This document shows, one piece after another, positions 1 through 15,576 of a stretch of 64,000 nt of DNA. The position numbers and the translations under genes were made by a program. Each line of letters starts with the position of its first letter. The stretch's first letter is position 1. Source of the DNA: Euglena gracilis (Eukaryota; Euglenida; Euglenophyceae; Euglenales); the NCBI GenBank assembly GCA_039621445.1, contig CP154954.1, positions 72,916,308 to 72,980,307 of the forward strand. Reading direction: 5' to 3'. The notes beneath the pieces were generated by a model, which saw nothing but the letters and a program-made list of their open reading frames with translations, did no database searches and was not told where the DNA came from.

Positions 1-380
1 GGTCAATCTTGGGGGGTATCGGTGAAAATTGCGCAAAAAAAAGCGAAAAAAATGTGCATTTTTGGAAATTTGAAAAAAAAAAATGCGCAAACGCGGAAAA
101 AAAATGCGAAACGAATCCTCCCCTGCCTTGAGGCTGTCATTTTCCAGGACCACCTGGATATTGGCACATGCAAACCAATGGATGGAACATTGCACAGGAA
201 ACCATGAAAAAAAATAATCAAAAAAGTCATTCGCTGAGCACAGGCACCCATGACTGTACAACGTTCACTGGGATATCCTTCGTGATGCTCATGACAATGT
301 CGGATTACTGCCCGCCAGACAGGCACTGACCACGGTGGGGGGGGGGGGGTCGGCGTGGCTTTGAAAATAGGTCCAAAAGC

Positions 381-5320
<4,940 letters not shown>

Positions 5321-5474
5321 CGGTCTGAGAAAGGAAATGGAACAAATGTACATGAGCAAGTCAAAAGGGGGGGCAGTTTTCTGAGACAAATTTGAAGAAT
5401 GCGATACACATTTATATATATTATATATGGATATATGTGTGTGTATATATGTGTGTGTATATAATATATATATA

Positions 5475-5507
<33 letters not shown>

Positions 5508-5644
5508 ATTCACATAACATACTATATGATATGTACATATTACTACATTATCATTATATATATATATATATTACAGCTGTTCTGTGTTAGACAGGTATAT
5601 CATATACTTAAGCCACTATAATAAACATATGGAAAAACATGCAT

Positions 5645-6125
5645 AAACCCCCCCCCAAATATAAGAAACCCCTCGCTATAAGAAACCCCCAAATATAAGA
5701 AACCCTTTGGCCGATTTTCAGCCGACACCCAAATATAAGAAACCCCCGAATATAAGAAACCCCTAGGCTGTTGGACGCTAATCCATATATAAGAAACCCC
5801 TCATCCCTTGTGAATCTTTCTTTCACCGACATCATTCCCAGATTCAAAAATAACACTCTACCACTTTCTTCTAGACTGATGGAATGATCCGATTCAGCAT
5901 AATCATGCTCCAGGGCCTCAGAAGTCATCAGACATGAGGAAAATCCTGCACGGCGTGGTCACATGTACTTAATTACATGAAGGAACCGAAGGAAGAAAAA
6001 GTTCCATTTATAAGAAACCCTTGGGGCCGGCCTTCGACACCCAAATATAAGAAACCCCCAAATATAAGAAACCCTTTGGGCCGATCGGGCGACACCCAAA
6101 TATAAGAAACGGGTTTCTTATACTT
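5645..6125. repeat. AAATATAAGAAACCCC repeat array
   Basis: About a dozen copies of (c)aaatataagaaacccc, separated by short spacers such as ggccgattttcagccgacac. It ends in an inverted copy (aagaaacgggtttctta). Related aaatataaagcc copies occur at 39600-39700. No gene seen. Confidence 0.8.
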
Positions 6126-8769
6126 GGGGGGGGGGGTTTACATGTCCATGATGTACGCACGTACCCCCCCCCTTGTCGAAGCACCGGAAAATATGGGTAA
6201 GAACCAGGGGGGTGGTGCTTAGACAAGGGGGAAAAATTTGACTGCAAAAAAAATCCGGCGCTTTGCGCCGAAAAGAAAAAAATCCCCTTATTTTGGAGGT
6301 CCACTGTTGAACTTACACACATTTGGATGCAGAAATCAACAATACCTCACCAAATCAGGTCTCAGAAGTTGCAGAAATTTCGAATTTTTTGAGAAATTTC
6401 CCTTAAAAATGCACACAAAATAAACCTCACCTTGACGATGACCTTTAAAAAGATGGGTAAGAACCGGGGGGGTGGCGCTTAGACAAGGGTGGTGCTTAGA
6501 CAAGGGGGGGGGAGGTATATGCATCTGAATATGCATATGTATATGCATATATAACCTAATCCTGAACATATGCCATCGTTAACCCCAAGGCTCCTGGCCC
6601 AACCCAGTGGGAAGTTTAATACCCCCTTGGGGGGCATTGATCTTTCCACTTGGGGCATTGATCTTTCCACTTGCCAAAATATATGCATAGATATGAATGC
6701 ATAAATACGAACACATTTCTCTGTTCCGCATTCGACTTAGCATGAATCAGCGGCCAAACATTCCTCTTTGCAATCTCCCCATTTGAAGTCTGAACCTCTG
6801 CCTACGGATTTGCCTCGTGACGTTTCAAACCGGCCTCACCGTCCATCTGACCATTTGAACGGTGCCTAATCGATGGTGGTTTGGCTGCGGTTTTCGCTGG
6901 GCGAGGCAGACAACCGTACAGCCCAGGCTCCACGATGTAATCAGAGCACAATGTCTACACAGACGGTTGGATTACAAATAAAAGACGGTTGGCAGTTGAG
7001 AAAAGTATGTGGTTGATACATTTGTCATTAAGAAAATACGTGTTCTTAATTCATCTTCGGCAATGTACTGCTACTGCCGCCATCTGTATTCAGCACTCCA
7101 ACTGGTGAGAAGCGGTTTCCCGCTTCCTTTCTGAAAAAGGGCAACTGTCAGAGAATTCTCGTTCACAAAAAAAACACAAATGCATTCCCGTCCTTGAAAC
7201 AGCATTTGTGAAACACCATAATCCAACGGAGCGTATCATCCCTGTCAGGAGACTGTCATACAATTGAACTCATGTTGTGCTGGTCCGTCCAGAGGAATAG
7301 GAACTGTCTCGCAGTGTGCTGGTACCATCAGAGCAATAGGCGATGTACATCAAAAAAATGTCAGCAGCTGGACAGATGTACGACAACAGCAGTCGCCAAA
7401 CGCCCCCCACGGGTAACAAATGGTGCCTATGTGGAGCTAATTCCGAATTTGAGGCCTGCAAATTCAGACGTTTTTTGGAAAATGCTATTTGGTTCAAGCA
7501 TCCTATTTTGCCGTAATTTCCTAAATTTCTCCCATAAATTTCATGAGTTTTGTGGCATTGAGAAGCCTCCGAATTTTTCCCTGGACATTTGCCCCAGGAT
7601 ACCCTGTACGGTCATAGAGAAAAAAAAACCAGAGAAAATAACATCTAAGATCCTTTGGATGTTATTCAGTCAGATGTTTTTTGACCCATTTGCTCCTGAA
7701 AGCCCCACCAAGAGTTGGGATCTTTCATTGGTCACTGTTGAAGCTCTCGATGGCAAAAGAGAAAATCCTCAACATGATTTGACAGAAGAGGCAGCACAGA
7801 AAGCCCTGGGACAAAGATGGTTTTGCAAGAGACACCCGAAGGGAAAACCCATGTGGCAGGCATATGCAGAGGTATATGTGAAGCCCTTCGGTTTTGAGAA
7901 ACAGTCCGGACAAAAATGAATGGGGAAAAATGAGGTGAAACCACCCAATTTCACCATCATTATTTTCCCGTCATTTTTCCCGTACCCTTCAGCCTTTTGG
8001 GGGAGCCATATTCAGGTGTAGTTTTTTATTTTATTTTATGAAAACTCGCAAAAATGCACCTAGAAGCACTTTGAGTTACCTTTTTTTCTTGCAATCCTTC
8101 CTCACAAGTGGGAAAATTACATTTCTGTGAAAAGCTGAATTTCCCATTGCTAAATTTTCCAAAACAGAAAATTTTCCATCACTTTTCCTGTCATTTTGTT
8201 TCCCATCATTTGTGTCCGGACTGTAGGTGGTAGGAGCTCTTATCCCTTTAGGGTAAGAGCGAAGCTTACCCCTGGCGAAACCCCGGGTCGGGGCCACCAG
8301 GAGAACGGACGGATTATCACCATGGTCCCGGCCCGGTTCCCGGAATGTTTTTTTTCAGTTGCGAGCAACTGGATTTCTAGTTTCCGAATCCCCTGGGTTT
8401 GACCCCCAAGTCCCCACCAGGCCCGAGTTATTAACGCGCGAAGGGGTCTAAACCGGGCAGGATCGGCCTGCCTCCCTTTTTAAGCCCCCCCCCCTTTGGA
8501 CTCTGCCATTTAGGCCAAAAAAATGTCAATTTTCGAAATATCTCCAAATTGAAGCCAAATCAAATGAAATGCCTGGAGACGTAAATTAAAGCCCTTGGAA
8601 TGCCCTATCCAGCCATATTCTGATTTCCCCGCAACTCACCTAGCCCAAGATATGGCCGTTTTCAGCCAATATGGCCATTCTGTACACTTTTCCCACTGTT
8701 CGACTTAGCCGATTTCGGAAAATTTAGGCCATTTTGTACACTTTTTCCATTGTCCAATTTTTTTTTGCC

Positions 8770-9205
8770 TGAAACGATATTTTTTTGGCCTTCCGGCCCC
8801 GGGAAAACTGTTTTTGAGACAAAAATGAGTGTTTTTTTACCCGCCAGCGCCCCGTTTTGGGCTGCCAACCCATTGACTTTGGGTCATTTTCAGTTCAAAA
8901 AAAGTGTAAAAATTCGAGAGAAAAAAAATTGCCCCGAAACGATATTTTTTGGCCTCCCGAGCCCAGACAAATTGTTTTTGAGCCGAAAATGAGCGTTTTT
9001 CGACCCGCCAGCGCCCCGTTTTGGGCTGCCAACCCATTGACTTTGGGTCATTTTCGGGTCGAAAAATCCGAAAAAAAAATCGAAAAAAAAATTGCCCGAA
9101 ACAATGTTTTTTGGCCTCCCGGACCCGGAAAAGCTGTTTTTTTGAGGCAAAAATGAGCGTTTATCGACCTGCCAGCGCCCCGTTTCCGGCACAAAACTCA
9201 TGCAT
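8770..9205. repeat. Three tandem units of about 163 bp
   Basis: Units start at 8772, 8936 and 9098 with cgaaacgatattttttggcc. They share aaaaatgagcgtttttcgacc, cgccagcgccccgttttggg and cattgactttgggtcatttt. Homopolymer lengths differ among units. Confidence 0.85.
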
Positions 9206-10944
9206 TTCGGTCAAAAGAGCTCCATGGAGCAGGCCAGTTTATATGGGGGGGGGGTCAGTGAAGGGGTGGGTGTACGCTTATTAAGAGCTCAGCACTATTC
9301 AAAACCTGGTCCCACCCCCCCCCCCAATGGTGAGAGGGGGGTTCGGACCCCCACCGCCCCTCCTTGGAAAATCCCAAAAATAGCGAAGACTTTTATTCGG
9401 CACGCAGCACCAGTAATTGAGCAAAACACACCTTTTCCCCTCAATTGCCCATTTGGATGTGTTGGTCTTGTTGTTGTCCAAATGTTAAAAATGTTGGAAA
9501 ATTTGAGCATTTTGGATTCATTTTAAAACAAAAATCAGGGAATTTCGAACAATTTTGGCCTGATTTCCGGCCCTTTTCCCGTCCACAAAACTGAAAAAAA
9601 TACACGCCCCCCTCCAACGACCGGTAACATCTGTCCTCTGACCGGGAGGGGCAGTCATTGGACATTGGTAATGACCAAAAAGCTGCCCTCTGACCGGGGG
9701 GGGGGGGGTCGTTGTCGGGGGGAAAAAAGTTTGCCGAAACCCCCCCAAACAGGTCAAAATTTTCCTTCCGGCGCTTCGCACCCCCATTTCCAGCCCTGTC
9801 AACAAATATATACCCAAATAGCACCCAAAACTGACATCCTTGGACGATTTTGTTGCGGAGATCACGTCAAGAGAACATGCAAGGAAACCAACCTATTTTC
9901 GTGCTTTTTTTGACGTTTTTTTTGCCTGTTTTGAAAACCCCCTAAAAAGGCACAAAAATTGAAGTTGTAAGGGGTGTGTGGCAGCTTTGGAACAAAAAAT
10001 TTATGCAAAGTGGTGTTGGGCAGTTATCCGCCGAAGACCTGCGACTGGGTGACAAAAGTACGAAAACACTGGGCTGTTACAGGGACTGAAAACGTAGTGT
10101 AGTAGATTGGGTGTGATACGTATGTATTTCCTTGTGCTGTGCTATTAACAGGACGTCGTGTGAGGTGAGGTGAACGACGTGGGTGTGTGCGGATTACCGC
10201 GTAACACAAACAAATGAGGTGTTGCACAGGGGCCTATTTTTGTTGACATACTATTCGCAAAGGACAAGGACTGACGTTTAGGCGGATATCCGCACAAAAC
10301 AGTTGTAATATGACGTGGTGGGCTGATCTGGCGGGAACCCGCGTAACAGAAAAACCACGTGACAGTGTTGTTCTGTTGAATATGTGGGTGATGTGGTGAT
10401 GGTGTGTGTGGTTGATGATTGCGGGTGACACGTTGCCTTGGCCTGAAAAGAAAAATGAGACAAAGAAAATGGCGGGGAGGCCGGGGGGTTCTGGGGGGCA
10501 GAGTCTATCGCACCACACCCCGACACACCGGTGCCCTGGCCGTCACCGGGGCGGTGGCCCAGCCGTGCGGTGCAGGGAGATCTATATGTGTGTGTTCGCC
10601 GGGTGTGATGGTGGACCAACGTGGCTGCCCCGTCCCCGAGGGCTGACACCCCGGGCGCCTGCTCTCACTCCCTGCCCTAACGGGACGAACGGAACGGCAC
10701 GTGGACGGAGGAGTCACACTTTTTTCGCGTTTGTGGAGGTGTGGTCGCGACTAACATGTCGCAACGGGGTGTGTAGCACCGCACGGAGTGCATAGACCCT
10801 GGTGACAGCCGAACCACGAACGTGCCTGGCTACCGGAGTGCGGCGAGGAACAAAAAAAAACGGGATGGAATGGACGGAGTTGTGCGCGGGAATCCGCACA
10901 CTTGAAGAAGCACCGTTTCTCAACGTAAAAAAGAGAGTGAGGAG

Positions 10945-11055
10945 CCTGGTCCCCGCACCGCCGCTGCCCGGACCTGCCCGAGGGTTGCGGCGTTTGCGGA
11001 CCACGCAGCTGGGGTCCGGTCGGGGGAGCCCGCCCGGACTCCCCCGACCAACTGG
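10945..11055 (+). CDS. Gene 2 exon: cysteine-containing segment
   Basis: Reads CPDLPEGCGVCGPRSW and then PDSPDQLG, ending at the good donor CTGG|GTAGG. The acceptor is GGAG|CCTGG. It is accepted mainly because its phase 1 joins the next exon without a break. Coding bias is only moderate. Confidence 0.35.
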
Positions 11056-13337
11056 GTAGGAGAATTCGACCTGGGTGTTTGTGGTCCACAATCTGGACGT
11101 TTGGTGGTACAGAAATACTCGCGACTGGAATGTGTAGGGGGGGGAGGAGGCTACCGGAGGCGGAGGAGAAGGAGAGGGTGGGGCCCGCAAAGGAAAGGTG
11201 GGGAGGGGCGGTGGGCTGGGTTGCTTGTTTGTTCCCCTTCTCAGGCAGCCTGGTCTTGATCCCCCCCCTGGAGCGGAGCATGGAGCCGGGGGACGCGAAG
11301 GTGGTGCTGACGGGCACCAACTGGCGCTGGAGCGAGCAGCAACCGTGAGCAGGACAACCACCTCTACAACGCGTGGTTGTTACCTCAAAAGATAGCAAAA
11401 AAAAACACGCTTACGGTCCTTGTGAGTCACCCGGAGTTTTACACAGAAACCCGCCTGGAGAGGAATGAAAGCACTGGTGTTTCAGATATTCGTCCCACGC
11501 AGGATGTCTGTCTACTGTGGTGTGGTAGGCAGAGTGAAGAGTGTGACTGTGAATGCAGTGGTTGTGCTGGCTGCCTGAGGACGGCCGCAGCGGGAGGCGA
11601 TCCTCTGGTCCCCCCTGTGGGGGACGGGGACCCAGAAAATTTTCATTGAAAATGGCCTTTTCCGGGCCCCCGGCGCCTTCGGCGCCGGGGTCGGAGGGGG
11701 GTGCCTGCTAGGGGCAGGCACCCCCCAAAACCTACCCCCCCCCCGGGGGGGGGGGTCGGATCGGGTGCTATGGGGTGCCTGCCCCTAGCACCCACCCCCC
11801 CCCGTGGGGTAGGCACCCGACTAAGCGCAAGCCTGGTGGTGATGGAGGTGCCGGACGGCCTGAGTGACGCGGAGGTGCACCCATAGCTGCTGCGGCTGTG
11901 GAGCCGGGGGGTGCCGGTGGTGGCGGCAGGGAAGGCGTTCGCCGTCGAGGTGCTGCAGCAGGCGCTGGCGCGGTCCATGGACGTCCCCGAGGACGTCAAG
12001 CGGGTGGACGTGACGGTGCACCGCCCAGTCGGGTCCGCCACCGACAGGACCTACCTGTACAATGTGTCGACGGTGGCGGTGCTGTACTGTGCCCGGCCGG
12101 ACTTCCGGGTATCTTTCCTTTCCCCTTTTGCAATGTGAACAACAAACTGTTCACTCAACTGAGCTGCATAAAGGCAAACGTTCTCCAGGCGGGTTTCCGT
12201 GCAGCCATGGTTGGAATTGAAACAGGGTGCGAGCCCCCACTGCCAGTACACTCCTGTCCCTTTTCCCCTCCCAAGTAATCATTTTTCTAAAACAGAGCCC
12301 TGGGGTTGCGGGGACCACCCACCATCCCAGTGTAGGTGGCCTGGTGGCTGCTGGCGCGGCTGTACGTGGAAGCCCACAACTGGGTGCTGGCGGTCACCAG
12401 GAACGCCACCCTCCCCGCCGACCTCGCCACCCGCGCCCAGTGCCCGATCGGGGTGATCTGGGGCGACCCAGACCTGCAGGAGGACCAGGACGAGGCCATG
12501 CGACTGCGCGTGGAGGAGCTGCAGCGGGAGATCAAGGTCACGGACGGGAAGCCGGCTGCCGTGCTGTGGGGCTAGGGCACCACAGGTATTGGTGGCAGAT
12601 TGAGGTAGATGATTGTTCAGACCACACGCACGCACACACGTGTGTACACACCCTCTTAGGTGGTTTCCTGCGTACACTGACACAAATGCCTGTGTTTCGG
12701 GTTTGTGGTCACACGGAAAACCGCATACAGTTTTTTGGCTGGCACACAACCGGCTTCCAACCTGGCATCGTTCTGTGATCAATTGTGCCTGTAAACAATT
12801 CTTCTTTCCGAGCGTGTTTTTTTTTTGGTTTTACCTCTACGGCTCCCCATCGGACAGTGGTGCCCTGTCGTCATCAACGTCCACCATCGCATCACCTGCC
12901 ACGAGCCGCTGGACGTGTCGGGGCGCGGCGGCCTGGAGAAGGAGGAGGAGAAGGGGGGAAGGACATGCCCCCCCCCCCCCGGCCGAAGAAGAAGGAGCCG
13001 GAGAAGAAGGGGAAGGAGCCGGAGACGCCCCCTCCGCACGGACTGTTTACACAAGTTAGGTAGCCTGCACAGAAGCCCGCACACTTTCCTCCCAGGCGGT
13101 TTTCCGCGCGCGGAGGTCTGTCGACTCGGAATTACTTCTGTCCCTCTGCAGTATACGCAAAACCGCACACGCACTCCGGTACCAACACACACCTCCGGTT
13201 TGCACCCTGTATGTGCTTTGCGTACACACACGTCACCCAAATCCCCCAGTATTATCAGCACATTATTCGGGGGACAGTGTCCAGCAAAACGCAAGCCCAC
13301 GGCGGTGGGCGAGCTGGAGCAGTTGCTGGACGTCTGA
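10945..13337 (+). CDS. Gene 2: unknown protein, plus strand, possibly damaged
   Basis: Six exons with compatible phases: 10945-11055, 11245-11344, 11832-12108, 12336-12560, 12858-13054 and 13278-13337 (TGA at 13335). The start is not found. Supporting signs are strong third-position G/C, canonical sites (donors CAACC|GTGAGC, CTGG|GTAGG and CGG|GTATC; acceptor TTCTCAG) and a natural C-terminus, VGELEQLLDV. I do not recognise the family. Visible features are an acidic/basic low-complexity linker (EKEEEK, then KKKEPEKKGKEPE) near the C-terminus and a helical exon (WWLLARLYVEAHNWVLAV). Two defects stand out: an in-frame TAG at 11884 inside an otherwise perfect exon, and a frame change in a C13 run near 12968. 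A second TAG (12573) is read only if the strong donor CACAG|GT at 12585 is used. Confidence 0.55.
11245..11344 (+). CDS. Gene 2 exon: LVLIPPLERSMEPG...TGTNWRW
   Basis: The acceptor is CCCCTTCTCAG and the donor CAACC|GTGAGC, both strong. Codons are almost all G/C-ending. It reads LVLIPPLERSMEPGDAKVV and then TGTNWRWSEQQ. Confidence 0.6.
11832..12108 (+). CDS. Gene 2 exon with in-frame TAG
   Basis: Opens right after a repeat end (CGCAAG|CCTGG) and joins the previous exon in phase 2. It reads LVVMEVPDGLSDAEVHP, TAG, then LLRLWSRGVPVVAAGK, FAVEVLQQALARSMDVPEDV and TYLYNVSTVAVLYC, ending at CGG|GTATC. GC-rich codons run smoothly on both sides of the TAG (11884-11886) and there is no room for an intron. 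The stop is therefore either a disabling mutation or a read-through or recoded codon. Confidence 0.6.
12336..12560 (+). CDS. Gene 2 exon: amphipathic helical segment
   Basis: The acceptor is CAGTGTAG|GTGG. It reads VAWWLLARLYVEAHNWVLAV, then a charged stretch ending EAMRLRVEELQREIKVTDGK. The donor is ambiguous. GCC|GTGCTG at 12560 keeps phase 0 for the next exon. The much better consensus CACAG|GTATTG at 12585 would include an in-frame TAG (12573-12575) and shift phase. Confidence 0.6.
12858..13054 (+). CDS. Gene 2 exon with poly-C frame slip
   Basis: The first part has strong codon bias in one frame (PVVINVHHRITCHEPLDV, then GRGGLEKEEEKGG). After a run of 13 C the bias moves to another frame (RPKKKEPEKKGKEPETPPP). 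The exon is 197 nt and would be phase-correct at 198, so one C is probably missing in this sequence or allele. The donor is ACACAA|GTTAGG. Confidence 0.55.
13278..13337 (+). CDS. Gene 2 last exon
   Basis: The acceptor is GGGACAG and phase 0. It reads CPAKRKPTAVGELEQLLDV and stops at TGA. Short, but with clean codon bias and frame agreement with the preceding exon. Confidence 0.55.
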   Translation, partial: CPAKRKPTAVGELEQLLDV

Positions 13338-13730
13338 GCAGCGGCGGCGGCGGCGGCGGCCAGCCGCTGGAGGAAGCCGGCCCCCTCTGTCCCTCTCCCT
13401 GCCTGACAATCTCCCCTGGACCGCCCGATGTTGTTTCTGTTCCGTGACAGTGGGGGACCTGAACCACCCGGATGTTTTTGTCTCACACTTCCAGACCTGG
13501 ACCGCCCGATGTTTTGTTTTTTCCCCTTCCTCCCGGACCGCCCGAAATTTTTTCCTGTGGTGACCGCCTCCCGGACGTCCTGACATTTCCTGCTTTTCTC
13601 CTGGTGCAGCTGATCTCGTTGTGTTCCCCACCGTGAAAGGACCAGGGCATACACACCATTGCTGTTTTTTTTATTCCGCAATGATTCCATGACAACCAGA
13701 ACCGGCACGGTGGGGTTGGGGCTCCTCACC

Positions 13731-13732
13731 TC

Positions 13733-13811
<79 letters not shown>

Positions 13812-13812
13812 C
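13731..13812. repeat. (CT)n microsatellite
   Basis: About 80 bp of pure CT ending tgtctctctccccc, downstream of gene 2. Confidence 0.95.
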
Positions 13813-15104
13813 CCCAGCCTGGACCAGAGTACTTGTGTCTCTCTCGACCTCTCACACTCCTTACACTCCCCCCCTTCGCCGTTCCACATCTTGCGTGTCG
13901 CGCGGGGCAAATGGCATGCAGAATTGGGTGTGGGTCGGGCAGGGTCACCTGGATGAAAACCTCGGTGCTGTTGGATCCAATTCCGTACAATGATCCCCAA
14001 TGTTCTCCCACTGGTTTTGCACGGATAACCGCCTAAATTAGCATTTTCAGTTAATGTCAGTTCAGTCCCCTCTCACAATGTTAATGTACCTCCCACAACG
14101 TTCACTTTATTTTACGCGGTAAACCGCCCAACACCTCCCCTCTCAAAATTATTCCGTCCCTTTGCCAGTGGTATTGATATCCCTCTCCCGTCACTGTTCG
14201 TTCCAGCTCACAAGGCGTTCAAAAATGGGCGGGTTGCTTACGCGGGTCCCTCTCCCTCACAGGTCTCCCCATGTCCCCCCCCCTCCGGGTTTCGGAGCGC
14301 AGCCACTGAAGCGGAGCTGCGGCAGCCAGGTGTTCTCCCTGGCTGTTTTCTGTTTTTCAAATTTACAGGGCGTTCCAGGGGGGGTATTTCCCAAAACCCC
14401 CCTAAAACAGCCATAAATATCAAAAATCATCGTTTCGCCAGAGTGCCTAAAACAGACCCAAATTGACACAAAAATTTGGGTTCACAACACCGCTCAAAAA
14501 TTAACACCTCAAACAGAGGGGTTGGGTACACGGAAACCCGCGCACCTCAAACACACACAAATTGGGGGAAAATTGGGCAATTTGCGCCGCCTAAGGAAGG
14601 AAGGTGGCCTATGTAAAGAGGCTCTGTGATGGAAAACACCGGTCACAGAAACGAAATGGAATCACAGCAGCGCAACCATAACGCAACTTCCTCTTCCCTC
14701 CCATCCCGATGCCTATGCCAAAGTGAGCCACAAAAACGACTTAGCCCCCGAGTATGTTGCCAACACAGAAGGGATTTTGTTATTTGAGGCTCGGATGGGG
14801 GTGGAGGGGGGAGTTTTCTGCCTCTCGTGATGCAGAATGCTTGCATTTCTAAAGGATTTTCATGTAATCCCTGTTTCATCATTGGTTTTTCACCCCTCCG
14901 GACCCCCATCAAGGGCATACCGACCCCCACCGACCAAAGATTTCCATCTGGGGGTGTTTATTTAGGTGTAAGACACTTATTTGGACCCATCCGGACCATT
15001 TCCGGGTGATTTGGCCACAGACCATTTTTATGACCACCGACTAGCTACCGACTAATTTGCATTGGATTTTCTTCATGGGGGGGGGGGCTTAAAAGTCGGC
15101 GAGA

Positions 15105-15265
15105 CTGGCCCGTAACTACATTAGAGTGGGTGGTCGGCCGTCTAGTTGGCCGACCACCCAGTACCCCCCCCCCCCCGTCTCGCCGACTAGCTGCCGACCA
15201 GGCCTAGTCGGCCGACCAGTTGAGTGGTCGGCCGACTAGTCGGCCGACCACCCACTACCCCCCCC
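15105..15265. repeat. GTCGGCCGACCA palindrome cluster
   Basis: Overlapping palindromic units (tggtcggccgact, agtcggccgacca) alternate with poly-C runs. The stretch can fold in several ways. No coding signal. Confidence 0.75.
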
Positions 15266-15576
15266 CCCAGTCTACCGCCTAGAGCCGTTCCCCCGAGCCC
15301 CCTCCCCTCTCTGCAGGGCAGAACGGGAATCGGCCAAACAGCCAGGGTGGTGAGTGGGGGGGGGGGGGGTTGACCACCCCCCCCCCACCCCGCATGGCCC
15401 TAGTCAAGCTGAACCCCTGGGGGGGGGGGATCCATGGGAGGATGATCAAGTTGAGCGCTCAAGGTTGAGCATCCTTCAGTATTTTTAAACCCCCGAATTT
15501 AACAGATTAACAGGCATAATCAGGAGCATCCTCGAGCATTTCTTTAGAATTATGTCTTAATAATGTGGGACACCAT

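Larger units (their letters stand above)
5400..10940. other. Intergenic repeats between genes 1 and 2
   Basis: Besides the arrays listed, it contains gggtaagaaccggggggtgg-type copies (6195-6235, 6453-6510) and a tandem ttgatctttccacttg pair (6645-6672). There is a foldable block at 8226-8300. An AT-rich open frame at 7272-7919 lacks codon bias or recognisable motifs. No convincing gene. Confidence 0.6.
13340..15568. other. Downstream region of gene 2, no gene seen
   Basis: Holds gaccgcccgatg / cctggaccgcccg repeats (13420-13570), the CT tract, several CGG-CCG palindromes and G/C-run repeats. No exon-like stretch stands out. Confidence 0.5.

Noticed and set aside
7272-7919. A 215-codon plus-strand open frame in AT-rich DNA
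   Set aside because: No codon bias like the other genes, no recognised motif, no splice partners. Possibly a chance frame or old remnant.
8226-8302. tRNA gene
   Set aside because: It has an acceptor-like stem and hairpins but no GGTTCGANNCC T-arm or recognisable anticodon arm.
11517-11835. Assigning a TSD to the element whose right end is at 11835
   Set aside because: The best left-side match (GTGGTGTG against GTGGTGAT) is weak and the left end sequence does not resemble the inverted repeat.
12779-14011. A 410-codon minus-strand open frame
   Set aside because: It runs antisense to gene 2 exons and through the CT tract (ER repeats). Codon bias supports the plus strand.
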